Positions 1 to 6,817 of a DNA stretch of 14,815 nt are shown here, one piece after another. How positions within the stretch are numbered: the stretch's first letter is position 1; every line of letters begins with the position of its first letter. The notes beneath the pieces were generated by a model. The model had not been told where the DNA came from. It saw only the letters and a list, made by a program, of their open reading frames with translations, and did not search any database. Both the position numbers and the translations under genes were made by a program. Source of the DNA: Bordetella parapertussis (GTDB lineage: Bacteria; Pseudomonadota; Gammaproteobacteria; Burkholderiales; Burkholderiaceae_B); NCBI GenBank assembly GCA_943331855.1, contig CALQNE010000056.1, positions 1 to 14,815 of the forward strand. Reading direction: 5' to 3'.

Positions 1-97
1 GCGCTAATAGACTGATGAGCAAACCTGCAACACGCACTTTCTTGCGCCCAAAAAAACGGATTCGGGAAAGTCGTGCCGCTTGAGTCTGCCGTCTCAT
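1..97 (-). CDS. Start of an exported or membrane protein, cut by the left edge
   Basis: Only the first 32 codons are present. The reading frame opens at the ATG at 95-97 (minus strand), 19 nt after the heptosyltransferase stop codon, so the two genes are probably co-transcribed. The peptide begins MRRQTQAARLSRIRFFGRKK and goes on into a hydrophobic stretch (VAGLLISLLA). A long basic region followed by a hydrophobic core fits a signal peptide or membrane anchor. In the known aah-aidA and tibC-tibA pairs the glycosylated adhesin follows the heptosyltransferase directly, and a TpsB gene lies just upstream here. A secreted adhesin (TpsA or autotransporter) is therefore the best guess, but no passenger sequence is visible. 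It could also be a membrane-anchored accessory protein. No strong ribosome binding site is seen. Confidence 0.55.
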   Translation of the reverse strand, partial: MRRQTQAARLSRIRFFGRKKVRVAGLLISLLA

Positions 98-116
98 CTT
101 GTTTATGCGGCGCAGA

Positions 117-1514
117 TTAGTTGGGATGAGTATTGACTACGAGATTTTTTTGCTCCCAAGCGTGAGAGCTCGTCGGGTCTAAGTCAGAAACCTGAGTAGC
201 ACCGCATGCCCCAAGCCGTCTCGCCACGCTAGGCATCTTTTCAATAACGCGCTTAACATGATCAATTGTTATTAACCGAGAGCACTCGAACTGACGATCT
301 GTACCTTTATGCCTAGGGCACCAGAAAAAATCATGATGATCGAACATCTGGCGAGGGTCATTCCAGCAACTATTACAGGTATGATAATTTATGACGCGGT
401 ACGGCGTATAAAACTCATTTAGAGGATGGGTAAAGCCGCTAATCATCACAACAGGCGTGCCTGCTGCGTAGGCTAGCCAAGCGAGACCACTTGAAACTCC
501 CACAAAAAACTCAGCGTGAGCCAAGAGTCGTGCTCGATCTTTTAAAGGCAGATTGCCCGTAAAGTCTTCGGCCCCGTGCGGGATCGAAGTTTGCACAAAA
601 CCAGCTGCATGAGTGCTGTCTTTATCGATACAAAGCACCCGATAGCCTAAAGATTTAAGCCATTTGACGATCGCGATCCAGCCGCCTGGATGGTTCCAGT
701 ACTTGCACAAAGTCGAGCTTTGCACCGCAATGCACACATAAGGCTCTGTAATGCTGCGCGGATTCTCGCCCAAGTTGAGCGATGCAGGAATATCAACGGG
801 CTCGACCCCAAGAATATAAGCGGCAGTCTTATGCAAACCAGCATAGCGAAAATCCACTGGCTGATGGGTACACCCCCAGTCATCAAAAAACAAACCTAGC
901 CGGTAGGTTGCATAGAACTGCGAGGTATCGATATTATCCATAGGTGCGAAGGTGACATTCGGATAGGCATCTTCAAGTAAATCGATGGTCACCTGTGACA
1001 TTGAACAAGTAAGCTCGCAGCCGTGCTTTTTTTGAAACTGGTCTACGTAAGGAAACCAGCCCAAGGTATCGCCCAGCGTACCCACGGGCATTTGCACTAA
1101 TACTTTTTTATCTCTAAGATTCAAATCATGCGAAAATACTAACTTCTCGCGCTGAAAGACCTCAATACAAAAGGGAATATAGTATTTCTTGGTGGAGTGG
1201 ATCGTCCCTTGCGCAATCTGCGAGTCAACTAGGGTGACGCCTGTTTCTAAATCTTTTAATCTGATCGTCCAAAGTGCCCCGAAAGGATCGGCCTCCAGTT
1301 CAATACGGCAGCCAAAATTAAAATCAAAGGTGACGCCAGCAACAGCGTTTTGGTTAGGACGCTGCGTGGGCTCAACAAAGATGATGACCGGCGGGCGTTG
1401 AGGTGCGGCAATCGGTATTTCAGCCAACGGTGCATCACTACTAAGCACAGGAATTGCCTCAGAACTAGTTGTGTTCTGCTCCGCGGGTTGTTTTACTGCC
1501 GGTGCCACTTCCAT
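117..1514 (-). CDS. Autotransporter O-heptosyltransferase, TibC/Aah-like
   Basis: This 465-residue protein resembles the bacterial autotransporter heptosyltransferases (TibC, Aah), cytoplasmic enzymes that attach heptose from ADP-heptose to serines of adhesin passengers before export. An N-terminal Pro/Ala-rich tail (about 1-55) precedes a beta-rich region (about 58-135). A GT-B-like catalytic part follows, with VLVQMPVGTLGDTLGWFPYV near 139-158 and the segment FVGVSSGLAWLAYAAGTPVV typical of heptosyltransferase C-terminal lobes. Four cysteines, C380, C383, C399 and C411, match the Cys4 iron site described for TibC. The start is supported by AGAGGA upstream. The gene lies 277 bp after tpsB, has its own promoter-like region with a CCC-N8-GGGG palindrome, and is closely followed by a possible secreted-protein gene. 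Family assignment is firm; the acceptor protein is inferred. The sugar could differ from heptose. Confidence 0.9.
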   Translation of the reverse strand: MEVAPAVKQPAEQNTTSSEAIPVLSSDAPLAEIPIAAPQRPPVIIFVEPTQRPNQNAVAGVTFDFNFGCRIELEADPFGALWTIRLKDLETGVTLVDSQIAQGTIHSTKKYYIPFCIEVFQREKLVFSHDLNLRDKKVLVQMPVGTLGDTLGWFPYVDQFQKKHGCELTCSMSQVTIDLLEDAYPNVTFAPMDNIDTSQFYATYRLGLFFDDWGCTHQPVDFRYAGLHKTAAYILGVEPVDIPASLNLGENPRSITEPYVCIAVQSSTLCKYWNHPGGWIAIVKWLKSLGYRVLCIDKDSTHAAGFVQTSIPHGAEDFTGNLPLKDRARLLAHAEFFVGVSSGLAWLAYAAGTPVVMISGFTHPLNEFYTPYRVINYHTCNSCWNDPRQMFDHHDFFWCPRHKGTDRQFECSRLITIDHVKRVIEKMPSVARRLGACGATQVSDLDPTSSHAWEQKNLVVNTHPN

Positions 1515-1561
1515 CGTTTTTTTCCTCTAACCCGTCATCAAACTTATTTTGAAAATCAAGT

Positions 1562-1617
1562 GAAGACAATTAGATTTCAAAGCGGTCACCAGGAACATCC
1601 CAAACTTTAGGGGGGGG
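1562..1617 (-). promoter_or_regulatory. Palindromic operator plus -10 element upstream of the heptosyltransferase
   Basis: A CCC-AAACTTTA-GGGG palindrome (TCCC at 1598-1601, GGGG from 1610 within a run of eight G) is followed on the minus strand, after 23 bases, by TCTAAT (1574-1569), a 5/6 match to a sigma70 -10 box. No good -35 is seen; the palindrome is centred near -43 from the expected start, the usual position of an activator that contacts RNA polymerase. The arrangement and the bases GAAATCTAATT are repeated upstream of tpsB. Transcription start and activator are inferred. Confidence 0.6.
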
Positions 1618-1634
1618 TGTTATTGCTCACGTTC

Positions 1635-1790
1635 ATGAGCTTGAAAGAATTTGCCGAGAAATTCAAGATCGAAGTGGTCCGCCAGACTACCTAACGAGGG
1701 TTTGCAGCACGGGGTTTTGCCGCACCCCCTCTGAATACACTTGGCGCTGGATAAATTATCGATTGAAGATTAGGCGATGTCTCAACTGGG
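1635..1790 (+). pseudogene. Possible decayed IS3-type transposase OrfA fragment
   Basis: A 19-codon frame from the ATG at 1635 to a TAA at 1692 encodes a peptide containing EFAEKFKIEVVRQTT, which resembles the start of IS3-family OrfA proteins (FKxEVVxQxTERG...). Reading past the stop in the same and a neighbouring frame gives RGFAARG and then SEYTWRWI, loosely like the continuation of such proteins. No second ORF, inverted repeat or target duplication was found. The similarity is short and judged by eye, so this may be chance. The segment otherwise separates tpsB from the heptosyltransferase and contains an imperfect tandem repeat at 1698-1724. Confidence 0.22.
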
Positions 1791-1791
1791 C

Positions 1792-3498
1792 CTAGAAGGA
1801 ATACCGAATCTGGATCCAAGCTTGAACGGAACGGTACGCGTTATCCGTGTTTAGTTGCTGGCCACTAGAATTGTAAAGAGGATTGTCCCCAATGCGAAAT
1901 GCTAGCGTTCCATCCACTGACCAATTATCATAATTGAAGCTTAGCGTAGGCCCAACTGCTGCAAGTAAATAATTGTTACCCGCCCCGGTCAGACCTTGCC
2001 AGCTAGGGTATAAGTTGACGTATTGTTGTACGTAACCGATATCCACAAATGCTCCAATCTTTAGGTGTTCATCCAGTCTGTGCTGCAGTTCATTGGTCAA
2101 TATCGCACCTTGTGATCCAGCCCCTTGAGCTGAGGGGTAGGCGCGCACGGCCAAAGGGCCTCCCATATATATTTGCTCGGATGAGGATAGATTTTTATTT
2201 GCGATTTGTCCCTGCAATGAAACTAACCAAGAGGTACGCGATAGAAATTCAAGCTCCGAAACTTTGCCAATCTTGAAGCCTAATTTCATATATGCCCCAG
2301 AAGTCTGAGGGCCCACGCTATCCTGCGCAAACTGCGTGGCATTGTTTATAGTCAAATTACCCAAGGTCCCCGTCAAACTATAGCTAACGACTGATTGACT
2401 AGTTTGCAACAGTGCGCCATTCACACCCGCTGTCAAAGCACTGACTTGATAATTACTAATATTTGAGCCGGCAGCGCTGTTACTGTAGTGACGACTCTCC
2501 AGAGCGAACCCCACGTCAAGCTTATTATCCGGCTGACGCACAATCGGAAACATTAAATTCAGTCCGGCGGTACTAGCAAAGCCTCGGGATTGATTTGCTC
2601 CCCAGCCTGATAGGGTTTCGTAGTTGAGATAACTACCTTGCACCCCGACGCGCCAGCCGTCATAGCCCATGGGTAACGAATAGCCCAATTGGCCGTAAGT
2701 TGACCCACGGGCTGCAAGCCCAGTCAAGGTAAGCTGATCACCAATCCCTCCAGGATTATTTAAATTCAACCCAGCAATTGTCTGCTCGGATCCTGTAGCC
2801 GGCGACCCGTAGTTACTCAGCGCCGCTTGCCCACTTAAAAGGGGAGTATCCGCTATCGCCACCCTGAAATTGGTTTCCCCAATGGCTTTTCCTTGCTCAA
2901 ACACGCCGGCTGCGCGCACGCCAGGCAGTTCATTGACTAACGAGAGAGCGCGTTCGACAGACCTGGTCTCAATGTATTGGGCAATGTCGATGGTTCGATC
3001 AAAATACCGCCCTACCACTTCACGTTGGATTCTCAATGGTTGATCCACGACAGCTGGTTCAACAATAGTGGTACCCCACTTAGCCTCATTAATCTCAATA
3101 AGTATTTGACTATCTTCAATGTCTTGAGGTGGTGCAATCGCTAGCGCAAGGCGCCCGGCTCGCATGTAGAGGTCTTGTATCTTTTGAATAACGCTTTCTA
3201 AATCGCCAAATGTTATATGGACATTTGTCCAGGGTCCTACCACTTCGTTTAATTGATCATGACTAATAAGCGTGTTGCCCGAAAATCGGTAAGCCTTGAC
3301 AAATATTTTGACCTCATCTGTGTCGACGGGTTTATTTTGTATTGACTGCTGCGCCGGCGCCGGGACTTGAGGCCCTAAATGCTGAAACTGTTGCCTAAAC
3401 TGCTGCTGCAACGCACCGGCATCCTGCGCAAAACCCATGGATGGTACAAGGCTGCTTGCAACAAAAACAATATAAAAAAATCTAAAGCTCGATGCCAT
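1792..3498 (-). CDS. TpsB/FhaC/ShlB-family two-partner secretion outer-membrane transporter
   Basis: This 568-residue protein is an Omp85-superfamily pore that exports a TpsA partner across the outer membrane. Residues 1-24 form a signal peptide, with likely cleavage after GFA. A Gln/Pro-rich linker follows (25-60), then a POTRA domain (about 63-140, with AYRFSGNTLIS and QDLYMRAGRLALAIAPPQ). The rest is a ShlB-type beta-barrel (for example LNLNNPGGIGDQLTLTGLA) ending in Tyr-Ser-Phe, the aromatic C-terminus usual for outer-membrane proteins. The conserved loop motif usually written VRGY reads VRAYP here (451-455), keeping the arginine. Length is normal for the family. The start has AGAGG about 8 bases upstream. 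The nearby heptosyltransferase suggests a glycosylated substrate; no TpsA is complete in the window. Its promoter carries one of the CCCC-N8-GGGG palindromes. Confidence 0.92.
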   Translation of the reverse strand: MASSFRFFYIVFVASSLVPSMGFAQDAGALQQQFRQQFQHLGPQVPAPAQQSIQNKPVDTDEVKIFVKAYRFSGNTLISHDQLNEVVGPWTNVHITFGDLESVIQKIQDLYMRAGRLALAIAPPQDIEDSQILIEINEAKWGTTIVEPAVVDQPLRIQREVVGRYFDRTIDIAQYIETRSVERALSLVNELPGVRAAGVFEQGKAIGETNFRVAIADTPLLSGQAALSNYGSPATGSEQTIAGLNLNNPGGIGDQLTLTGLAARGSTYGQLGYSLPMGYDGWRVGVQGSYLNYETLSGWGANQSRGFASTAGLNLMFPIVRQPDNKLDVGFALESRHYSNSAAGSNISNYQVSALTAGVNGALLQTSQSVVSYSLTGTLGNLTINNATQFAQDSVGPQTSGAYMKLGFKIGKVSELEFLSRTSWLVSLQGQIANKNLSSSEQIYMGGPLAVRAYPSAQGAGSQGAILTNELQHRLDEHLKIGAFVDIGYVQQYVNLYPSWQGLTGAGNNYLLAAVGPTLSFNYDNWSVDGTLAFRIGDNPLYNSSGQQLNTDNAYRSVQAWIQIRYSF

Positions 3499-3534
3499 AT
3501 ATTTGCCTCTGGACTGTTAGTGAGAACAGCTACA

Positions 3535-3587
3535 AAGGCAAATTAGATTTCTAAGCGACTGAACATAACACCCCTTGTTTTAGGGGG
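3535..3587 (-). promoter_or_regulatory. Palindromic operator plus -10 element upstream of tpsB
   Basis: CCCC-TTGTTTTA-GGGG lies at 3571-3586. On the minus strand, after 23 bases, comes TCTAAT (3547-3542) within GAAATCTAATT, the same element at the same distance as upstream of the heptosyltransferase. Both also share TGTT directly after the palindrome and CGCTT before the -10. The palindrome lies between the divergent tpsB and alpha-CTD-like genes, so it could serve either; the conserved spacing supports tpsB. Confidence 0.65.
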
Positions 3588-3646
3588 TTGCGATCACTCG
3601 CATCTGCATTTACTGTCTTTCAATGTAATTTTGAGAAAAGCCTGTC

Positions 3647-4039
3647 ATGCCAGATAAAAAGTATCGAAGTAATAGTCTAAGTAAGCACAACGGCATTCAA
3701 CGTAAGCTCGAATTATTTTTTCAAAATCGATTGAAGGAATCTGAACTTATTCAATGCCAAATAGGCAAATTATTCACCGCTGTAATCGATGAGAACGACC
3801 TGGGACAGCAGGTCTTGGATCAGGGGATTGGTGTACTCAATCTCTCCCGTCGGGTTTACCTTGGTTTGATATTCAACTCGATAAATACTCTGGACTCCTT
3901 GACAAGCTACTCACCCAAGAAGCTAAAGCGATTGCCCATGCTCGGTGCTACCGCGGTTACGGAAATACAGAGCGCGCTTAACGAACTTGGGCTGTCTTTA
4001 GCGAGCGAACGGTTCACACAAGATTCTGCAAAATCTTAA
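3647..4039 (+). CDS. Stand-alone RNA polymerase alpha-CTD-like protein
   Basis: This is a 130-residue protein whose second half (about 62-119) resembles the C-terminal domain of the RNA polymerase alpha subunit. By eye, INTLDSLTSYSPKKLKRLPM and LGATAVTEIQSALNELGLSL align with the helical core of E. coli alpha. R69, G100 and E106 fall where E. coli has R265, G296 and E302 of the DNA-binding surface, while N268, K298 and S299 are replaced by L72, T102 and A103. No alpha N-terminal assembly domain is present; residues 1-60 are basic then mixed and not recognised. It starts 148 bp from the divergent tpsB start with a palindrome between, and is followed by the PAS-LuxR gene. The likely role is a DNA- or regulator-binding accessory to transcription, which is inference. 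Another helix-hairpin-helix protein is the main alternative. Confidence 0.7.
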   Translation: MPDKKYRSNSLSKHNGIQRKLELFFQNRLKESELIQCQIGKLFTAVIDENDLGQQVLDQGIGVLNLSRRVYLGLIFNSINTLDSLTSYSPKKLKRLPMLGATAVTEIQSALNELGLSLASERFTQDSAKS

Positions 4040-4081
4040 TGTGGCTTGGTTACTAATGCTCTAAACGAAATTCAAATACAA

Positions 4082-4103
4082 CCCCCCCCCAAAAATATGG
4101 GGG
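4082..4103. promoter_or_regulatory. CCCC-N8-GGGG palindrome, distal site upstream of the PAS-LuxR gene
   Basis: A run of nine C, then AAAAATAT, then five G gives the palindrome CCCCC-N8-GGGGG (4086-4103). It lies about 70 bp before the regulator start. Its centre is 61 bp from that of the next site at 4148-4163, close to six turns of DNA, so proteins on the two sites would face the same side. A -10 at the spacing seen for tpsB would fall on TCTGCT (4126-4131), a weak match; TATAAA and TTCTAT lie nearby. Confidence 0.55.
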
Positions 4104-4147
4104 ACACAAGCGTATAAATTCTATCTCTGCTCGGGCATCCCAATAAG

Positions 4148-4163
4148 CCCCTTATTTAAGGGG
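4148..4163. promoter_or_regulatory. CCCC-N8-GGGG palindrome overlapping the PAS-LuxR translation start
   Basis: CCCCTTATTTAAGGGG is symmetric apart from its centre and ends two bases before the first possible ATG of the PAS-LuxR gene (4166). The inner 15 bases are identical to the site upstream of the MCP gene. Its AAGGGG could also act as a ribosome binding site for the second ATG at 4175. A protein bound here would lie in the leader of the regulator's own gene, which fits autorepression (inference). Confidence 0.6.
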
Positions 4164-4165
4164 AA

Positions 4166-4741
4166 ATGCTCAACATGCTGTCTCGCATTTCAGTTGAATT
4201 AGATTTTCTGAACCTTTTCAGTTCGCCCGTATTTATTAAAAATACGAACGGTGTCTATATCTACTGCAATCAAGGTTTTGAAAATTTTTTGGGGTTGCCT
4301 GCCAAGAAAATTATAAACAAAACATCGCTGGAGGTGTCGTCAACATTTTTTGCACCGATAGAAGGCACCTCAGATACTGAGGTGCTACAGACTAGCAAAC
4401 TTCATCATTATGTATCCGCCGTCAAGCTTGCTGACAAGTTGGTAAGTGTTCAGATTATCAAAGCGCCCTTGCTGAGCGAGTCAAGCGAATTGCTAGGTCT
4501 GATAGGTACGATAAACATACTAGCTGCGTCATCTCGAATTGACTTGAAGATCACACTTACCAGTAGAGAGAAAGATGTACTCAAACTTCTGATGATCGGT
4601 ATCTCCGTCAAGAAAATGGCTAATGTCCTGGGAATATCACCTTACACCGTGAACGATCATTTGAAATCAATATATCGAAAACTCGGCGTGCATTCAAAGG
4701 GTGCGGCACTTTACAAAATGGTGGGTAATCCGGAAGTCTAA
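4166..4741 (+). CDS. PAS-domain LuxR/GerE-type transcription regulator
   Basis: This 191-residue cytoplasmic regulator has an N-terminal PAS-like fold (about 10-120, with PVFIKNTNGVYIYCNQGFENFLGLPAKKI) and a C-terminal LuxR helix-turn-helix (131-187, LTSREKDVLKLL...GISPYTVNDHLKSIYRKLGVHSK). PAS domains bind small ligands or cofactors; none can be named here. There is no receiver domain. The start is uncertain: ATG 4166 leaves only two bases after AAGGGG, whereas ATG 4175 (fourth codon) has it 11 bases upstream and may be the true start. It lies between the alpha-CTD-like gene and the chemosensory operon, with two palindromes in its 126-bp leader. Its recognition helix is almost the same as in the LuxR protein at 10476-10877, which suggests shared targets. 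Confidence 0.88.
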   Translation: MLNMLSRISVELDFLNLFSSPVFIKNTNGVYIYCNQGFENFLGLPAKKIINKTSLEVSSTFFAPIEGTSDTEVLQTSKLHHYVSAVKLADKLVSVQIIKAPLLSESSELLGLIGTINILAASSRIDLKITLTSREKDVLKLLMIGISVKKMANVLGISPYTVNDHLKSIYRKLGVHSKGAALYKMVGNPEV

Positions 4742-4818
4742 CTCGAATCAAATTGCTTTGACGTAACTTGGATCAGCAACGTTCGTACCAAAAGAATCTT
4801 TTTTTACATTCATTCAAT

Positions 4819-4864
4819 CCCTTATTTAAGGGGTATGGGCAAACAGTCAAAAAGTCGCTATAAC
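4819..4864 (+). promoter_or_regulatory. Palindrome and -10-like element upstream of the chemosensory operon
   Basis: CCC-TTATTTAA-GGGG (4819-4833) is followed 25 bases later by TATAAC (4859-4864), a 5/6 match to the -10 consensus, about 125 bp before the MCP start. The distance is two bases longer than at tpsB and the heptosyltransferase. The 248-bp gap between the PAS-LuxR and MCP genes shows no other clear signal; a T-run (4799-4805) has no strong stem before it. Confidence 0.5.
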
Positions 4865-4988
4865 TGTTTCAAATGAATTCTCTGCAAGACTCTTCGCTTT
4901 TATCTAGTCGTTTACTTTTTTAGTCCTGCTCTCTCTTTAATATCCGTCCAAACTGCGCTTACGCGCGTTATTCACCGGAAGTATCAAT

Positions 4989-6785
4989 ATGTTTAATCAT
5001 TTTGAAAAGTTGGCCCTGGGAACCAAACTCACCATTACCTTTCTGCTCATCATTACAATGATTTCCATTATGTCTGGGTTGACAATATGGCGCGTCGAGG
5101 CGCTGGTCGACTCGTCTGAACAGATGTATTCAAAGGACCTGATAGGCATCTCACTGATCCAACAGGTAAATCGCGACGTTAACGTGATAGGCCGTGTTCT
5201 CAACAGAACGTTACTTGCCGTCAGTCATCAAGACACAAAAACAGTGAAGAGGGCGGTAGAAGATATTGAAGCCCTCAAAAAGCAACTTTATACAACGTTA
5301 GAAAAAGCCAAGGGCACCATCTTTCGACCCTCCCTGCACGCACAGTTAGTCGCTGCGCAAGAGCATCTAGGTGATTGGCTTAAAAGAGTTGATCATTTGC
5401 TAAAAAATAGCGAAACCGAAGACGGTGCAAACAAGGCTTACCAAATAGTTATTAGTAAAGAATACCAAGACAGCCTTGCTCAAACGATAAAGAGCTTTGC
5501 TGACGTCGCTACGGAGAAAATAGCGGGCGCTAAAAAAAACTACGAAGTGAATAGGGATCTAGCTGGGCAACTCTCGCAGATGATATGGGTAGGGCTCGTG
5601 ATCAGCCTCATATTGAGTCAAGTGTTAGGCGTTTTAATTAACTACTCGATTAAACGATCGCTCGGTGGTTTATCGAAGTCTATAAATGATTTAACACTCA
5701 ACCAGCTCGATACTGAGGTTCCCTACATAGATTATAAAAATGAAATCGGCGTAATCGCGAAAGATGTACTCACGCTACAAACGAGCTTACAGCAAGCAGC
5801 TCAAATGGCGGCAGAAGTTGAAGCCAACAACATCAAGGCACAGCAGACAACTGAGCAAATCGGCGAGATCATCTCTCGTGCCGCGGCGGGCGACTTTACA
5901 GGCGAGGTACCACTTGCAGACAAAGTAGGATTTTTCCTCGACATCAGCAGGCAAGTCAATCGCTTGATCAACACCGCGCGTCAGTCTTTTGTAGCTATAT
6001 CTAGAAGCTCAACGACGATTGCCTCTGCTTCCGAAGGGTTGGCCGCGGTCAGTACCCAGATGGGCGCTAACGCAGAAGAAACATCAGCCCAAGCTAAAGT
6101 TGTATCTGCCGCGGCGAGTGAAGTCAGTAGCAATACCCAGACGATCGCTTCAAGCGTTGAAGAGATGAGCGTAACCATACGGGAAATATCGATGAATGCT
6201 GCACAAGCTTCTACTGTTGCCAGTCACGCTGTGGGATTAGCGCACCAAGCAAGTGCAACGATGGCGAAACTCGACGCGAGCAGTTTAGAAATTGGTAATG
6301 TTTTAAAAATGATTTCAAGCATCGCAGAACAAACTAACCTACTAGCCCTAAACGCGACTATTGAGGCGGCCAGGGCCGGTGAACTCGGCAAAGGTTTTGC
6401 TGTGGTCGCCAACGAAGTTAAAGAGCTAGCCCGCCAAACTGCCAAGGCAACCAATGAAATCGGTGACAATATCACTTCTATTCAAGCGAATACCAAAGAA
6501 GCCGTTGCTGCGATCGTCGAAATAACGAGTGTCATTGATAGAGTAAATGACATCTCGGGCATGATCGCGAGTGCAGTAGAAGAGCAGGCGGCCACAACAG
6601 GCGAAATGGGGCGAAACGTGACGGCTGCAGCCAGCAGCAGCGAGCACATTGCGTCAAATATTATCTACGTATCTGAAACGGCTCAAAGCACCGCCCAAGG
6701 AGCCGCTAATTCAAAAGTGGCTGCGCACCAGTTAGCCGAAATCGCTGTAGAGCTTCAAGTGCTCATTAAACAATTCAAGCTTTAA
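4989..6785 (+). CDS. Methyl-accepting chemotaxis protein with tandem HAMP-like segments
   Basis: This 598-residue inner-membrane receptor would sense a periplasmic signal and control the CheA encoded next. TM1 spans about 14-34 and TM2 about 198-220. The periplasmic part between them (about 160 residues) is mostly helical, as in four-helix-bundle sensors. A HAMP follows TM2 (about 221-270), and a second HAMP-like segment (about 290-340, with [20 protein letters not shown]) comes before the long signalling coiled coil. The hairpin tip [19 protein letters not shown] starts at residue 447 and is typical of receptors that bind CheA and CheW. The protein ends in QVLIKQFKL without the NWETF-type tether for CheR/CheB. 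GGAAG lies 7 bases before the ATG. CheA follows after 32 nt in the same operon. The ligand is unknown. Confidence 0.94.
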   Translation: MFNHFEKLALGTKLTITFLLIITMISIMSGLTIWRVEALVDSSEQMYSKDLIGISLIQQVNRDVNVIGRVLNRTLLAVSHQDTKTVKRAVEDIEALKKQLYTTLEKAKGTIFRPSLHAQLVAAQEHLGDWLKRVDHLLKNSETEDGANKAYQIVISKEYQDSLAQTIKSFADVATEKIAGAKKNYEVNRDLAGQLSQMIWVGLVISLILSQVLGVLINYSIKRSLGGLSKSINDLTLNQLDTEVPYIDYKNEIGVIAKDVLTLQTSLQQAAQMAAEVEANNIKAQQTTEQIGEIISRAAAGDFTGEVPLADKVGFFLDISRQVNRLINTARQSFVAISRSSTTIASASEGLAAVSTQMGANAEETSAQAKVVSAAASEVSSNTQTIASSVEEMSVTIREISMNAAQASTVASHAVGLAHQASATMAKLDASSLEIGNVLKMISSIAEQTNLLALNATIEAARAGELGKGFAVVANEVKELARQTAKATNEIGDNITSIQANTKEAVAAIVEITSVIDRVNDISGMIASAVEEQAATTGEMGRNVTAAASSSEHIASNIIYVSETAQSTAQGAANSKVAAHQLAEIAVELQVLIKQFKL

Positions 6786-6817
6786 AGCGCCATTAAAATT
6801 CAATATCAAGTAGAAAA

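Noticed and set aside
1698..1730. Possible terminator hairpin after tpsB
   Set aside because: GGGG and CCCC can pair, but the stem is short and no T-run follows on the minus strand; it is better seen as an imperfect tandem repeat.
2121..2137. CCCC and GGGG separated by nine bases inside tpsB
   Set aside because: The spacer is nine bases and not A/T-rich, and the site is coding.
2830..2844. CCC-ACTTAAAA-GGGG match inside tpsB
   Set aside because: It fits the CCC-N8-GGGG form but lies deep in coding sequence, and about one chance match is expected in a window this size; no promoter feature is near it.
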